22,931 nt of DNA from Bacteroides_E sp964528875. GTDB taxonomy: Bacteria; Bacteroidota; Bacteroidia; Bacteroidales; Bacteroidaceae. Shown here in pieces: positions 6,562-15,786 of the stretch. Made by a program: the position numbers and the translations under genes. How positions within the stretch are numbered: position 1 is the stretch's first letter; every line of letters starts with the position of its first letter. The notes below the pieces were generated by a model. That model did no database searches. It saw only the letters and a list, made by a program, of their open reading frames with translations, and was not told the origin of the DNA. The DNA is taken from NCBI GenBank assembly GCA_964528875.1, contig CAZGUI010000038.1, positions 1 through 22,931 of the forward strand, read 5' to 3'.

Positions 6562-9027
6562 ATGTATAGAGCTTTTGCCAAATATTTTCCCGATAGAATT
6601 ATGGATAAGCTGCGAGGAGTTCTCCATGCAAATGCGACCATCATAGAGGCTCCTTCCGGTTATGGAAAGACGACGGTTGTAAAAGAATTCTTGAACAACA
6701 ATTTGCACCGGGACACGTCAGTGCACTGGTTTACAGCTTTGCCCGAAATGCCGTCAATGAGTTACAAAAGGCTGTGCAGGGTATTTGATAAGATAGATGA
6801 TAAGCTTGGATCCGCTCTTTTTAAAATCGGAGAGCTTAATGAGTTCACCTTGGGGGATGTCTGTGACTTGATTAGAACAATAAGAAGTCAGTCAGACACA
6901 TATCTTATAATTGATGATTTTCAATATATCGACTTCGATCACACTTTTTTATTTTTTTCTGCACTTTTAGAGCATGGCTGCGAAAATCTGCATATTATAA
7001 TAATTACGCAAATGCTGAAGCGGGACATGCTCTGCTTTGTAAAAAGCAAGGGCATATTTCACGTAACAACATCAGATTTGAGGTTTAGAGAAGAGGATAT
7101 AAGACATTATTTTAATCTATCAGGAGTAAATATTTCAAAAAAAGATCTTCAATCTATAGCATATTATACGGATGGTTGGATTATAGCCGTGTGTTTTCAG
7201 CTATGCGCTTATATTGATAAGGGCTATGTCGCTAAGGGGCTTGATATAATGGATTTGATGGAAGAACTCATTTGGAACAATCTAAGTGAGGAGCAGCAGG
7301 TGTTTCTTTTAACCTTATCCTATTTCAAAATTGTATCCTTGCAACAAATATATGCTTTGAGCGGATTCAATACTTTACTGGAATATGAAAAGGAGGCGCT
7401 TTTAAATCCTTTTATCAGGTATAATGAGACAGAAAAACAATATGAATTCCACGAATTATTCTTGGAAATACTCACAGAAAAACGCAAAAGTTATGGGGAG
7501 GCATTTGAACATAAATGTCTTGCAGCCGCAGGAAATTATTATCTCAGTATAGGAAAACCTGACGAAGCTTTCCCTTATTTTTGGAAAGCAAAGGATTTTG
7601 ATCTCATGTTATCCTTGGATTTAAGCTCTCTAGCACTAAAAGCCATTGACGGAAGACCGTTTTGGGAGATAGCGCCATATATTGCTAACAATTGTCCTTT
7701 GGATATAAAAAAAGCCAATATATTTCAAATGCTGCAAATTGCTTGGGCTCTTTTACTGGGAGACCATATAAATGATTTCAAAATGCTTATGAGTGAATTA
7801 AAAGGCTTTCTTGAAAATAATGATACTTCGAATATAAAATATCTCAAGGCTGAATGGAAGCTGTTGTTTTCCTTTACCTATTATCCTAAACTTAAAGAGA
7901 TGACGGAGATCCTAAAAGAAGCGGAAATATTATTCGAAGGAAAGAATTCCCGTGTCATATTGCCTGACGCACCTTGGAACTTTTGCAATTACTGTCCCCT
8001 TTCCATTTTTCATTTGGTATCCAGTGAGGCTGACAAAGAAGCTGATGCTATGGATGATTACATTGCCTTATATTCTAAATTGACTAATGGTCATGGCAGC
8101 GGGGCGGATGCCCTTTTCCGCTCGGAGCTTTCTTTTTACAGAGGAGACTTGGATAAGGCTGAAGCATATGCCTATAAAGCTGTTTATATAGCTCAAAGCA
8201 ATCGGCAGAGCATTGTGTTTTTAGGAGCTACGCTGCATCTTGCGGAAATAGCTTTGGAAAGAGCGGACAGCACCGGATGGCAAAACGCTATGAATTCAAT
8301 GGGAAATATCACAAGTTTTGATTCTCCTAATACATCCTTGATATATTATGTCATTGATATTATACGAGGGGTTTTATTAAATGAGCTGAAACAGCTTGAA
8401 AAGGTTTCGGATTGGCTTAAAGAGGATGATTACACTTCATACGGGCTGTTGCCGGGAATGATTCCAAATGTGGACTTTGTTAAATTAAATTATCTTATGC
8501 ATAAAGGGATGCATACAAAAATTATAGGAATCAGCGAAATTTTGAATATAGAAGAACTGAGAGGGCGTCCTTTCTCTTATATGTTGGTGGCCTTTGTGTT
8601 GGCAAAATGCCATTTAGCCATTGGAGAAAGGGATAAAGCCATTACTTATATAGAGAGTGCCTGTGAAATAAGTATTAAAGACGGATTTTTATTTCCCGTT
8701 GCATCTTATTCTTTTGAGCTTTCCGGCTTAGTGGATGAAACGATAAGATGCAGACATCCGGAGGTTTTGAAAAAGTTCAATATGATAAAGGAAAGATATA
8801 TTTTAGGTTGGGCTGCACTGCATGAAAAGCTTTCCAAAGACGATCTGCCTTCCACTTTGACCCGAAGAGAGTATGAGATTGCCGTGCTTGCAGCCTCAGG
8901 CCTTCATAATAACGAGATTGCAAAAAAGCTTATGATATCCGAGACAACTGTGCGTACACATCTTCGCAATGTGTTTCAAAAACTCCTTATAGACAGAAGG
9001 AGTAAATTGGCAGAAAAGCTTAAATAA
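6562..9027 (+). CDS. LuxR-family transcriptional regulator, MalT-like (LAL type)
   Basis: Large ATP-binding regulator of the LuxR family, 821 aa. The N-terminal STAND-type NTPase has Walker A G-Y-G-K-T-T at residues 33-38 and Walker B Y-L-I-I-D-D-F-Q at 114-121. A middle region of about 400 residues is helical and TPR-like (for example R-G-D-L-D-K-A-E-A-Y-A-Y-K-A), as in MalT, where it senses the inducer. The C-terminal LuxR helix-turn-helix occupies residues 766-821 (L-T-R-R-E-Y-E-I, N-N-E-I-A-K-K-L, S-E-T-T-V-R-T-H-L-R-N-V). AGGTGG lies 4 nt before the ATG. The gene converges on the SLH-protein operon, the two stops being 54 bases apart. The inducer and target genes cannot be read from the sequence. 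Control of the neighbouring surface proteins is only a guess from proximity. Confidence 0.92.
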   Translation: MYRAFAKYFPDRIMDKLRGVLHANATIIEAPSGYGKTTVVKEFLNNNLHRDTSVHWFTALPEMPSMSYKRLCRVFDKIDDKLGSALFKIGELNEFTLGDVCDLIRTIRSQSDTYLIIDDFQYIDFDHTFLFFSALLEHGCENLHIIIITQMLKRDMLCFVKSKGIFHVTTSDLRFREEDIRHYFNLSGVNISKKDLQSIAYYTDGWIIAVCFQLCAYIDKGYVAKGLDIMDLMEELIWNNLSEEQQVFLLTLSYFKIVSLQQIYALSGFNTLLEYEKEALLNPFIRYNETEKQYEFHELFLEILTEKRKSYGEAFEHKCLAAAGNYYLSIGKPDEAFPYFWKAKDFDLMLSLDLSSLALKAIDGRPFWEIAPYIANNCPLDIKKANIFQMLQIAWALLLGDHINDFKMLMSELKGFLENNDTSNIKYLKAEWKLLFSFTYYPKLKEMTEILKEAEILFEGKNSRVILPDAPWNFCNYCPLSIFHLVSSEADKEADAMDDYIALYSKLTNGHGSGADALFRSELSFYRGDLDKAEAYAYKAVYIAQSNRQSIVFLGATLHLAEIALERADSTGWQNAMNSMGNITSFDSPNTSLIYYVIDIIRGVLLNELKQLEKVSDWLKEDDYTSYGLLPGMIPNVDFVKLNYLMHKGMHTKIIGISEILNIEELRGRPFSYMLVAFVLAKCHLAIGERDKAITYIESACEISIKDGFLFPVASYSFELSGLVDETIRCRHPEVLKKFNMIKERYILGWAALHEKLSKDDLPSTLTRREYEIAVLAASGLHNNEIAKKLMISETTVRTHLRNVFQKLLIDRRSKLAEKLK

Positions 9028-9046
9028 GTCAATTAAACACAGGTGC

Positions 9047-9072
9047 AGGGGCGGACAGAGTCGTCCGCCCCT
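9047..9072. repeat. GC-rich perfect palindrome between convergent genes (dispersed-repeat-like or terminator)
   Basis: A 10-bp perfect stem, AGGGGCGGAC pairing with GTCCGCCCCT around a 6-base loop, lies 19 bases past the regulator stop and 8 bases before the stop of the SLH gene. Neither strand has a T-tract after the stem, so it is not a classical intrinsic terminator, although it could protect both 3' ends. The GTAGGGGCGGAC-type sequence resembles short GC-rich palindromes that I remember as scattered between genes in many Clostridia. In this AT-rich window it stands out strongly. Confidence 0.7.
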
Positions 9073-9080
9073 ACGATATT

Positions 9081-12000
9081 TCATCTAAACATAAGCACCA
9101 TTTCAATGAGACGCATTAGGACTGTAGCAGCTTCTGCTCTCGTTGTGCGTCCTTTTGGCATAAAGTGATTGCTGGTATTTCCGCTCATTAGACCCATGCT
9201 TTGGACAAATTCAATGGAATCAACAGCCCAATCTCCTGCATCTTTCATGTCTCCGAATGGCATGCTTGAAGATTTCTTTTTTAAGCCAAAACCCGCAAAT
9301 TCTATATATCTTTTCAGCATTACACACATTTCTTCCCTGCTTATTTCACCTTGGGGGTTAAAGTTACCATGACCGTCTCCCATTGAGATACCAAATCTAT
9401 AAGCCCAATCACAGTAAGGGGTGTACCAGGAATTATCCTCTGTGTCATTGAAAACCTTCTTACCGTAATCAGCCGTTTCAATACAATGGAGTCGTCCCAA
9501 TATAGTTACAAACATGGCTCTTGTTATTTTGCCGTTGGGGTCAAAGCGACCCTCACCTATTCCGTTAAATATTCCGTGGCTTAAGGCGGATTTTATATAT
9601 TTTAAAGCCCAATGGTTGTCAATATCATTAAATTTTTCATCAGTTTCAACAATGTAGTATTCACCGTCAATAAGAGGGAAAAGTGTTAAAGTTGAGTCTT
9701 TTTGATTAAACCAAGGCATGGGATATAATATACCTTTTGACCTTACATAGACTCTTATATTGTCCCTTGAAATATCTTCCGGGATTTCTATATTAACCTT
9801 CTCTCCCGCACTTCCCCGGGCTGCCATGATAAGTCTGCCTTTTTCCAATATATCTCCGCTATTCGCGGAACTGTCCTTTGATGTCGAAGCACGATGATCC
9901 CTATCTCTATCATCGTCTTTATCCCTTATATATTCAAAGTTTGCAATTGCATAGATATCCTCATTCAGCATTGTGATTGTTGTAACCGCCGCATATTTGT
10001 TTTCTATTATAGCGTTGCCGGAGACAGTCCAATGAGAAAACCTGTATCCTGCTCTCGGAATGGCGGAAATCTTTATCTTTTCCCCTTCCGAATACCTGCC
10101 CCCGCCTTTTACTTCTCCTCCTATGGTAGTGCCTAATGTCAGCACATGGATGTCGTCATAGCCTTTGCTGTATATTTCCGCCCCGAAGGTGCTGAATGCA
10201 GCAAGGGATGCATTGTCGGTGACTTTAAGCTCACCGCTTATAGTGCCTAAGCTTCCCGGCTCGGCTATGAATTCACCGTTTTCATCAATAGATGCATTGC
10301 CGTTTATAACTTGAGTGTTCCATACTACCAAAGAGGAATCATTGATGAAAAAGCTGCTGTTATCCGTTTCCGCCTCGAGACTCATCAAAGCCACAGTATT
10401 CCCGGTATGAGAAAGGGGTATATTCGAGTCAGAGTACTTGCTGCCGTTGCTATAAAGGTTCAGGCGGTTTATATTTGAAAGCCCAACATTTTGCACATCC
10501 CTTTTTACGCTTTCGCTGTTTCCTGCACTGTCACTTACGGTTATGATTATCTCGTGGCTTGATTTACCCGGATCAACACGAATATCAAAATCGAATACTC
10601 CGTCTGCATCTATATTTTTGTCAAGGGTATTAATGTCCCTGGAATTTCTTATGATATCACCGTCAACCATGATAGTCAGGTAGGCATCTCCATCTGTCAC
10701 ACCGGCTATCTTTAGCGTGCCGTCCTCTTTAAAGAAGCCACCGTTCATAGGAGAGGATAGTAGAAGCTTAGGCGGTTGGGTATCTACAGTGAATACAACG
10801 GTTCTTCTATAGCTGTCACCGTTCATGTTCTTTCCGCTTATATTAAGGGTATGACCCCCTTCTAATAAATCATTAAGCTCTATGCTAAAATCTGTCACGT
10901 CTGTAAATTCACCACTCATACCCTCATTATCTATGCTGTCTAAAAACCAAATGCCATTTATAGCTACATCGGAAGATATATCAAAGGTCACATCCTTAGA
11001 CGGGGATATATCCTCTGTTATAGTGGACTTAATAGGATTTCCCTCCTCGTCCTGATGCCATTCTTCCTTTTCAATGGGAATGAAAGGAAGCCTAGGGGAT
11101 ATGATGATTTCTGGTGGGGTTACGGCACTTAAAACCACCTCATTTGACAATACTTCGTTGCCATACATTATAAAGTCATCCTGTTCATCATCGTCTTCAT
11201 CCACATACTTATATGCCGTCACACCCACTTTATAAGATTTGCCGGCAGTAAGACCATAGATATTGGTATTGCCGTCTTTATCTATACTTTCGTAGCTGCC
11301 GCCTATGGATATATCAGGTAACTCCCCTTTTTCGTTTTTTTCATAAGTCATATTTGTTATATCCGTCGCTTTGAGTTCATCGTTATCGACTTCATAAACA
11401 CTTGCCAAATAGCCGTCTCCGTCAAGAGTGCCCGTAAGATTAACTCCAAAAGCCAAGTCTCCTGCATTTTCTATTATTACATTTGTCGGATCATCAGGTT
11501 GATTGATATTTGTATGAACAATTGGAGTATTATTCACGATAACACCGTTTACCTCATCCTCTTTTGAATACACGGCTCTTAGATAATATTTGCCGCTTTT
11601 TAAATCCTTGGGAATAAGGAAGGTACCGCTTTTGTCAGCTATAGCTGTTGAATCTATGAGATTTATCAAGAATTCTCCTGATTCTTCCCCTGTGGAGTTT
11701 CCATCATCGTCCTCTGTTGTCAGGTAAAAGCTTAGGCTGTCTAACTTACCAAGGTCATTACCATCCCATGTTGCTTCTATGTTTTTTCCTGTACCGTCAA
11801 TATTGCCTCCTATAGTAGTTAGTTTCGGAAGCACTCCGGCTTCAAACAATATTAAGTCAGCGGAAACCTCAGGTGTTAAAAACTCCCACTCCTTATCAAA
11901 ATCTCCGTCCTTTGTAAATGTAACACCAAATGTGGCTGTCTTTGATCCCTCGTCATAGGTAACATTGGCGTTTGATTCAGAGAGATTATCGAGTTCCTCA

Positions 12001-15000
12001 TCATAGCAAACAAGGGGGAAGAGTTCAGAGTTATCATTTTTATTTTTTATTGTAAAATTATCTGCCAAAGCCTTAGCATCCTCTTCGCTTTCTGCCGCAT
12101 AAGTAGCAGTAAGTATATATTTCTTTCCATCGTCAGGCACATAGATTTCATGTATTTCTTTATCGGCATTAGATTTAACATAAGGGTCAGTACCCAATAG
12201 CATCGGTGTAGTCACAAAATCGTCTGTCACCGCCGCCGCCGACAGCATTAAATTATTCCCTATGCTCATGTATAAGGTTCTTCCTGTTTCCTCATCGTAA
12301 TACACGGGTATACCATCACAGCCCAAGAGCTGCGGGAATGTAGGCTGAGCCCCGGAGCCTTTTTTCAAACTGACACTCACATCTCCACCCCAGTAATAGA
12401 CCACACCTATCCCTATGTCTCCGATGACGGAAGCTGCACCCCAAATCTTTTCGTTGTTTAATCCAAAATCCACCCGGGCAAGCTCTATACCACCGATAAA
12501 AGGAATACCTTTTGGTATATAGAGCATTCCTCTTATAAACCCCTCAAAAAATGTCTTATATTGCTCATTGTCTATAAACACTATATAGCCCTGGCCTCTT
12601 ATGATGCCGTAAAACGTGGCATCTACAGACGCCAAGAAGTATATATCAGGATACCAATCGAACTGCAGTTGCAAGCGAGTCAGTACCTCAATATCCGTTT
12701 TCTTAAGTTTCACTCCCGATACTTTTAAACCTATACCCCTAAGGCTCAGCGAAAGATCCGCTCTGGCGGAAAGAACCTTAAAAAGATCAAAGGCCACTGA
12801 TAACATGAGTTTAAGGGGAGGCAGACCGTCAGTCATAAATATGGTATCATAGAGCTTGTCGAAGCCTCCGCCTCCGCCCGTGATCCATAATATACCCCAA
12901 CCGTCCACATTGACACCGGGTTCAAAGCCTTCCACATAGAAATACAGTTTATCCGGTATAGGTATGTTTTTGTAGCTTTTAATAGCTAAATCAAATTCCA
13001 GCGTAATGACTGTAAACTGGCATTTACCTGCAACACCAAAGGACCAGTCATTTATGGTATTCACTTCCAAAGTTCCCTGCATGGCGGGCATAGCCTCCGT
13101 ATATGCCGGCAATCCTATGGTGACTTTAAAGTGTAACCCCATAAAACCTTGCCCGCATCCGAAAAGTATGTCATCAACCATAACTTTTGCCTGCCCCGGT
13201 GCGTATTCTTTTTTCAGATTACCTGATGTTTTTACTTTTGTATCTTCATAATAATGGTCCCAAAGTTCTCGCAAAGTATCTCCGGGAGAAGTACATATCC
13301 AAAATAGCGTAGTTTTAGCACCTAGACTCGGCGGCTCGCTTTCCTTCGCTGTTTTGGATTTTGGTATTAGAAATCCCAAGTCCAAAGCTGCCGAGAAAGA
13401 GAGGGTATTGCCTAAAACATAAGTGTTTTTATCAACCTTTGCTTTATCCGTAAGAATAGTATCGTAAACAATTCCAAGGGCGCCATAGGCCATTTTAAAC
13501 ACCATTCCTGAAATGGTTTGAGCTAATCCTGCGGCATTAGGCCAGATTACCATTATAGGCATATCTGTATGCCCTTCAAGTCTTACACCATTTTTATTAT
13601 ATGGAATGAGGCTATATTCCCTGCCGTTTTTTATCTCCGTAAGGGCGGCTTTACCTGTCCACACGCTAGTCCCGGCCACAGAAGTACATAGGTCTCCGTC
13701 AAAATCAACATATACGGATTCCGCATCATTTCCTTTGTAATGATAATATATTGAAATAGTACCGTTCTTGAAATCCATACAATTATTTATACTGATGGTA
13801 TTCCTCCCATCATCCGGAGAAAACCCCTTGTATCTTTCATTGCCTTTATCATCCTTCTCCTTAACAAGGCTGCCTCTGAATGTCAGCAACACCTCTTTAT
13901 AATTGTCCTTATCATTATTAAAATCCTCTTCCTCTTTATAGCTTTTTATAGTATAGACAGCACTTTCATGATCACCTTCTTGCACAACTGCCACTATACC
14001 GTAGCTGAAGCTTTCGTATTTGCTGTCCCCATCCATAATAACCTTAAGGGCCGGTGCCGTAATAATCCTGTCACAGTCTAACATTTGTGCAAACTCTTCG
14101 GTAAGATCAAATTTTAGGCTATAGCTGCCCGGCTGCATCTCCTCTGTAAAAATGACTTCAAGAACATTTGCCTCGGGCTTCTGAATGTTTTCCGTTGGTA
14201 TTTTGTATTGCAAATTTGGATTTGCCATATTGCATGCGTACAAAGAAAATCCCGATCTGTCCCCGTCTAAAAGTAAATCCAAATTATTTCCAGTAACATA
14301 AAAATGCCTTTCACCTTTATAATATAGAATATCCGGCTTACTTCCCGTAAATGTTATTTTGGGGAAAGTATTGTAAATTCCCGGGCAAAGAATATATAAA
14401 CTGTGAGCAGCCAAGAGATTTTCCTGTAATAAACCTTCACTTCCCCCGGCGGTCACATCACTTGTATCGAATACCTTTATATCAATTTTTCTATAATTAG
14501 TGTTTTCACCAACCAAAGCTTTAAAAAGGAAACTCCCGTTTCTGACGGTATCAGCTTTACAGTTCATAATATCAACGGTAAAGGGATCATCATAGGTAGG
14601 TGTGGGTATAATTTCCTTTCCCCCGCTATCAAGGGGAACAATGCCGGTTGAAGTATAAAAAGCCACGGTTATCTTTTCATAGTCTTTAGGTTTACTTTTT
14701 GTGTAATTATCAAATTGTGCCTGAATTTGAAAGGTTGCGGATCCCGGCAGATTAGCCTCAGTCTTTATATAGGATTTCTTATCTTGAGTTAATTCGAGGG
14801 ACAAAGGGGATACGGCATTTATTGCTATTTCTCCCTTATCTTTTGCTTTTGCATTAGAATAAACACCATAATTAGTGGCTACGATATCACTATCCTTTCC
14901 CGATGCTATATCCCCCATATCATAGTAAAGGGAATAAGCACTGTCCGCTGTCAAATACTTCATATTGTTTTTATTGGCAAAATACATAGTGGGGTCGGGA

Positions 15001-15767
15001 ACAAAATCAAAAACAGTGGCAGCCATATTGTTCCAATGGCCGAAGGCCAACCTATAAGGTGTGGATGCTGTGGTGCTGACCGTATAAGCTGTTATGCCGG
15101 GTGCCTCGGGGTCATCATATCCGAAAAAAGCCAAAGGTATAAAGTCTGAGGATTCCAATACCTGTTCCTTTTCTATGGTCCGTAATACATTGTTATTGTC
15201 CATAACTTTATATATTGCATAGTCTTGCTGACCTAAGGCGCTGTCCAACAGAAGCCTTTGCTTTACGGAAACTTTTTTACCGCTGTCGTTTTTTACTTTA
15301 TAGCTTAGCATCACCATGCCGTGTTCATTGGAGTTTGTATTTGCCAGCTCTATTCTTTGGGTAAAGGTCAAGTCATCCACAGTCCATGTTGAAATGATTC
15401 CGGTGCCATCCAAAGAAGTGGAAACATTATTTCCCCCCAAGCCTAAAAATGAATAATTGCCACCAAATACATATTCTTTCACTTTGTCTCCCGGGTACGT
15501 AACTTGAAAAGAAGTAAAGGAAGTATCATATTCATCGCTGTGATATAAAAGCTTCTTGTTATTATCAGATTTTATAAATTTGTTGCCTTCTAAAGTGGAT
15601 ATAGAGAAGCCGCCGTTTTTTGAGGATACATTGACGGTTATATATCCGTCTTCCAGTTTATAAATGCTGTTCTCATTCTGGCTATCGGCTAAAACTATAA
15701 AGGACGATATAGGCCCCATAACAGTAAGAATAGCGACTATAAGTATAAAGGATAATAGTCTTTTCAT
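9081..15767 (-). CDS. Giant SLH-anchored surface protein, 2228 aa, with InlB B-type repeat
   Basis: A secreted protein bound to the cell wall. Residues 1-27 are a signal peptide (M-K-R-L-L, a hydrophobic core, cleavage after V-L-A). The N-terminal 600 residues are beta-rich and unassigned. Residues about 906-1130 form a dense run of alternating hydrophobic strands with a GGGGG turn, also unassigned. Residues about 1420-1555 look FN3-like and about 1586-1760 Ig-like (an F-T-V-D-T-Q-P-P linker, then V-S-D-S-A-G-N-S). Residues about 1875-1944 are an InlB B-type repeat (G-E-V-K-G-G-G-R-Y-S-E-G-E, A-G-Y-R-F-S-H-W). A charged Asp/Arg linker follows, then three SLH domains at about 2046-2096, 2105-2160 and 2172-2228, with S/T-R-A/E-E-type motifs (I-T-R-A, I-S-R-E-E, T-T-R-A-E) that bind pyruvylated cell-wall polymer. 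GGGAAGGGGG lies 8 nt before the ATG. The gene lies 19 bases downstream of another giant gene, so they form an operon. No catalytic motif is recognised. Confidence 0.93.
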   Translation of the reverse strand: MKRLLSFILIVAILTVMGPISSFIVLADSQNENSIYKLEDGYITVNVSSKNGGFSISTLEGNKFIKSDNNKKLLYHSDEYDTSFTSFQVTYPGDKVKEYVFGGNYSFLGLGGNNVSTSLDGTGIISTWTVDDLTFTQRIELANTNSNEHGMVMLSYKVKNDSGKKVSVKQRLLLDSALGQQDYAIYKVMDNNNVLRTIEKEQVLESSDFIPLAFFGYDDPEAPGITAYTVSTTASTPYRLAFGHWNNMAATVFDFVPDPTMYFANKNNMKYLTADSAYSLYYDMGDIASGKDSDIVATNYGVYSNAKAKDKGEIAINAVSPLSLELTQDKKSYIKTEANLPGSATFQIQAQFDNYTKSKPKDYEKITVAFYTSTGIVPLDSGGKEIIPTPTYDDPFTVDIMNCKADTVRNGSFLFKALVGENTNYRKIDIKVFDTSDVTAGGSEGLLQENLLAAHSLYILCPGIYNTFPKITFTGSKPDILYYKGERHFYVTGNNLDLLLDGDRSGFSLYACNMANPNLQYKIPTENIQKPEANVLEVIFTEEMQPGSYSLKFDLTEEFAQMLDCDRIITAPALKVIMDGDSKYESFSYGIVAVVQEGDHESAVYTIKSYKEEEDFNNDKDNYKEVLLTFRGSLVKEKDDKGNERYKGFSPDDGRNTISINNCMDFKNGTISIYYHYKGNDAESVYVDFDGDLCTSVAGTSVWTGKAALTEIKNGREYSLIPYNKNGVRLEGHTDMPIMVIWPNAAGLAQTISGMVFKMAYGALGIVYDTILTDKAKVDKNTYVLGNTLSFSAALDLGFLIPKSKTAKESEPPSLGAKTTLFWICTSPGDTLRELWDHYYEDTKVKTSGNLKKEYAPGQAKVMVDDILFGCGQGFMGLHFKVTIGLPAYTEAMPAMQGTLEVNTINDWSFGVAGKCQFTVITLEFDLAIKSYKNIPIPDKLYFYVEGFEPGVNVDGWGILWITGGGGGFDKLYDTIFMTDGLPPLKLMLSVAFDLFKVLSARADLSLSLRGIGLKVSGVKLKKTDIEVLTRLQLQFDWYPDIYFLASVDATFYGIIRGQGYIVFIDNEQYKTFFEGFIRGMLYIPKGIPFIGGIELARVDFGLNNEKIWGAASVIGDIGIGVVYYWGGDVSVSLKKGSGAQPTFPQLLGCDGIPVYYDEETGRTLYMSIGNNLMLSAAAVTDDFVTTPMLLGTDPYVKSNADKEIHEIYVPDDGKKYILTATYAAESEEDAKALADNFTIKNKNDNSELFPLVCYDEELDNLSESNANVTYDEGSKTATFGVTFTKDGDFDKEWEFLTPEVSADLILFEAGVLPKLTTIGGNIDGTGKNIEATWDGNDLGKLDSLSFYLTTEDDDGNSTGEESGEFLINLIDSTAIADKSGTFLIPKDLKSGKYYLRAVYSKEDEVNGVIVNNTPIVHTNINQPDDPTNVIIENAGDLAFGVNLTGTLDGDGYLASVYEVDNDELKATDITNMTYEKNEKGELPDISIGGSYESIDKDGNTNIYGLTAGKSYKVGVTAYKYVDEDDDEQDDFIMYGNEVLSNEVVLSAVTPPEIIISPRLPFIPIEKEEWHQDEEGNPIKSTITEDISPSKDVTFDISSDVAINGIWFLDSIDNEGMSGEFTDVTDFSIELNDLLEGGHTLNISGKNMNGDSYRRTVVFTVDTQPPKLLLSSPMNGGFFKEDGTLKIAGVTDGDAYLTIMVDGDIIRNSRDINTLDKNIDADGVFDFDIRVDPGKSSHEIIITVSDSAGNSESVKRDVQNVGLSNINRLNLYSNGSKYSDSNIPLSHTGNTVALMSLEAETDNSSFFINDSSLVVWNTQVINGNASIDENGEFIAEPGSLGTISGELKVTDNASLAAFSTFGAEIYSKGYDDIHVLTLGTTIGGEVKGGGRYSEGEKIKISAIPRAGYRFSHWTVSGNAIIENKYAAVTTITMLNEDIYAIANFEYIRDKDDDRDRDHRASTSKDSSANSGDILEKGRLIMAARGSAGEKVNIEIPEDISRDNIRVYVRSKGILYPMPWFNQKDSTLTLFPLIDGEYYIVETDEKFNDIDNHWALKYIKSALSHGIFNGIGEGRFDPNGKITRAMFVTILGRLHCIETADYGKKVFNDTEDNSWYTPYCDWAYRFGISMGDGHGNFNPQGEISREEMCVMLKRYIEFAGFGLKKKSSSMPFGDMKDAGDWAVDSIEFVQSMGLMSGNTSNHFMPKGRTTRAEAATVLMRLIEMVLMFR

Positions 15768-15775
15768 ATTAAAAA

Positions 15776-15785
15776 CCCCCTTCCC
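15776..15785 (-). promoter_or_regulatory. Strong ribosome binding site within the giant-gene operon
   Basis: GGGAAGGGGG on the minus strand begins immediately after the upstream stop TGA plus one base and sits 8 bases before the ATG of the SLH gene. It fixes that start and implies efficient initiation inside the operon. Confidence 0.8.
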
Positions 15786-15786
15786 A

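Noticed and set aside
6562..9027. The LAL regulator as dedicated controller of the giant surface-protein operon
   Set aside because: It converges on the 3' end of that operon, whose promoter is outside the window. No shared operator or other evidence links them, so this is left as a guess only.
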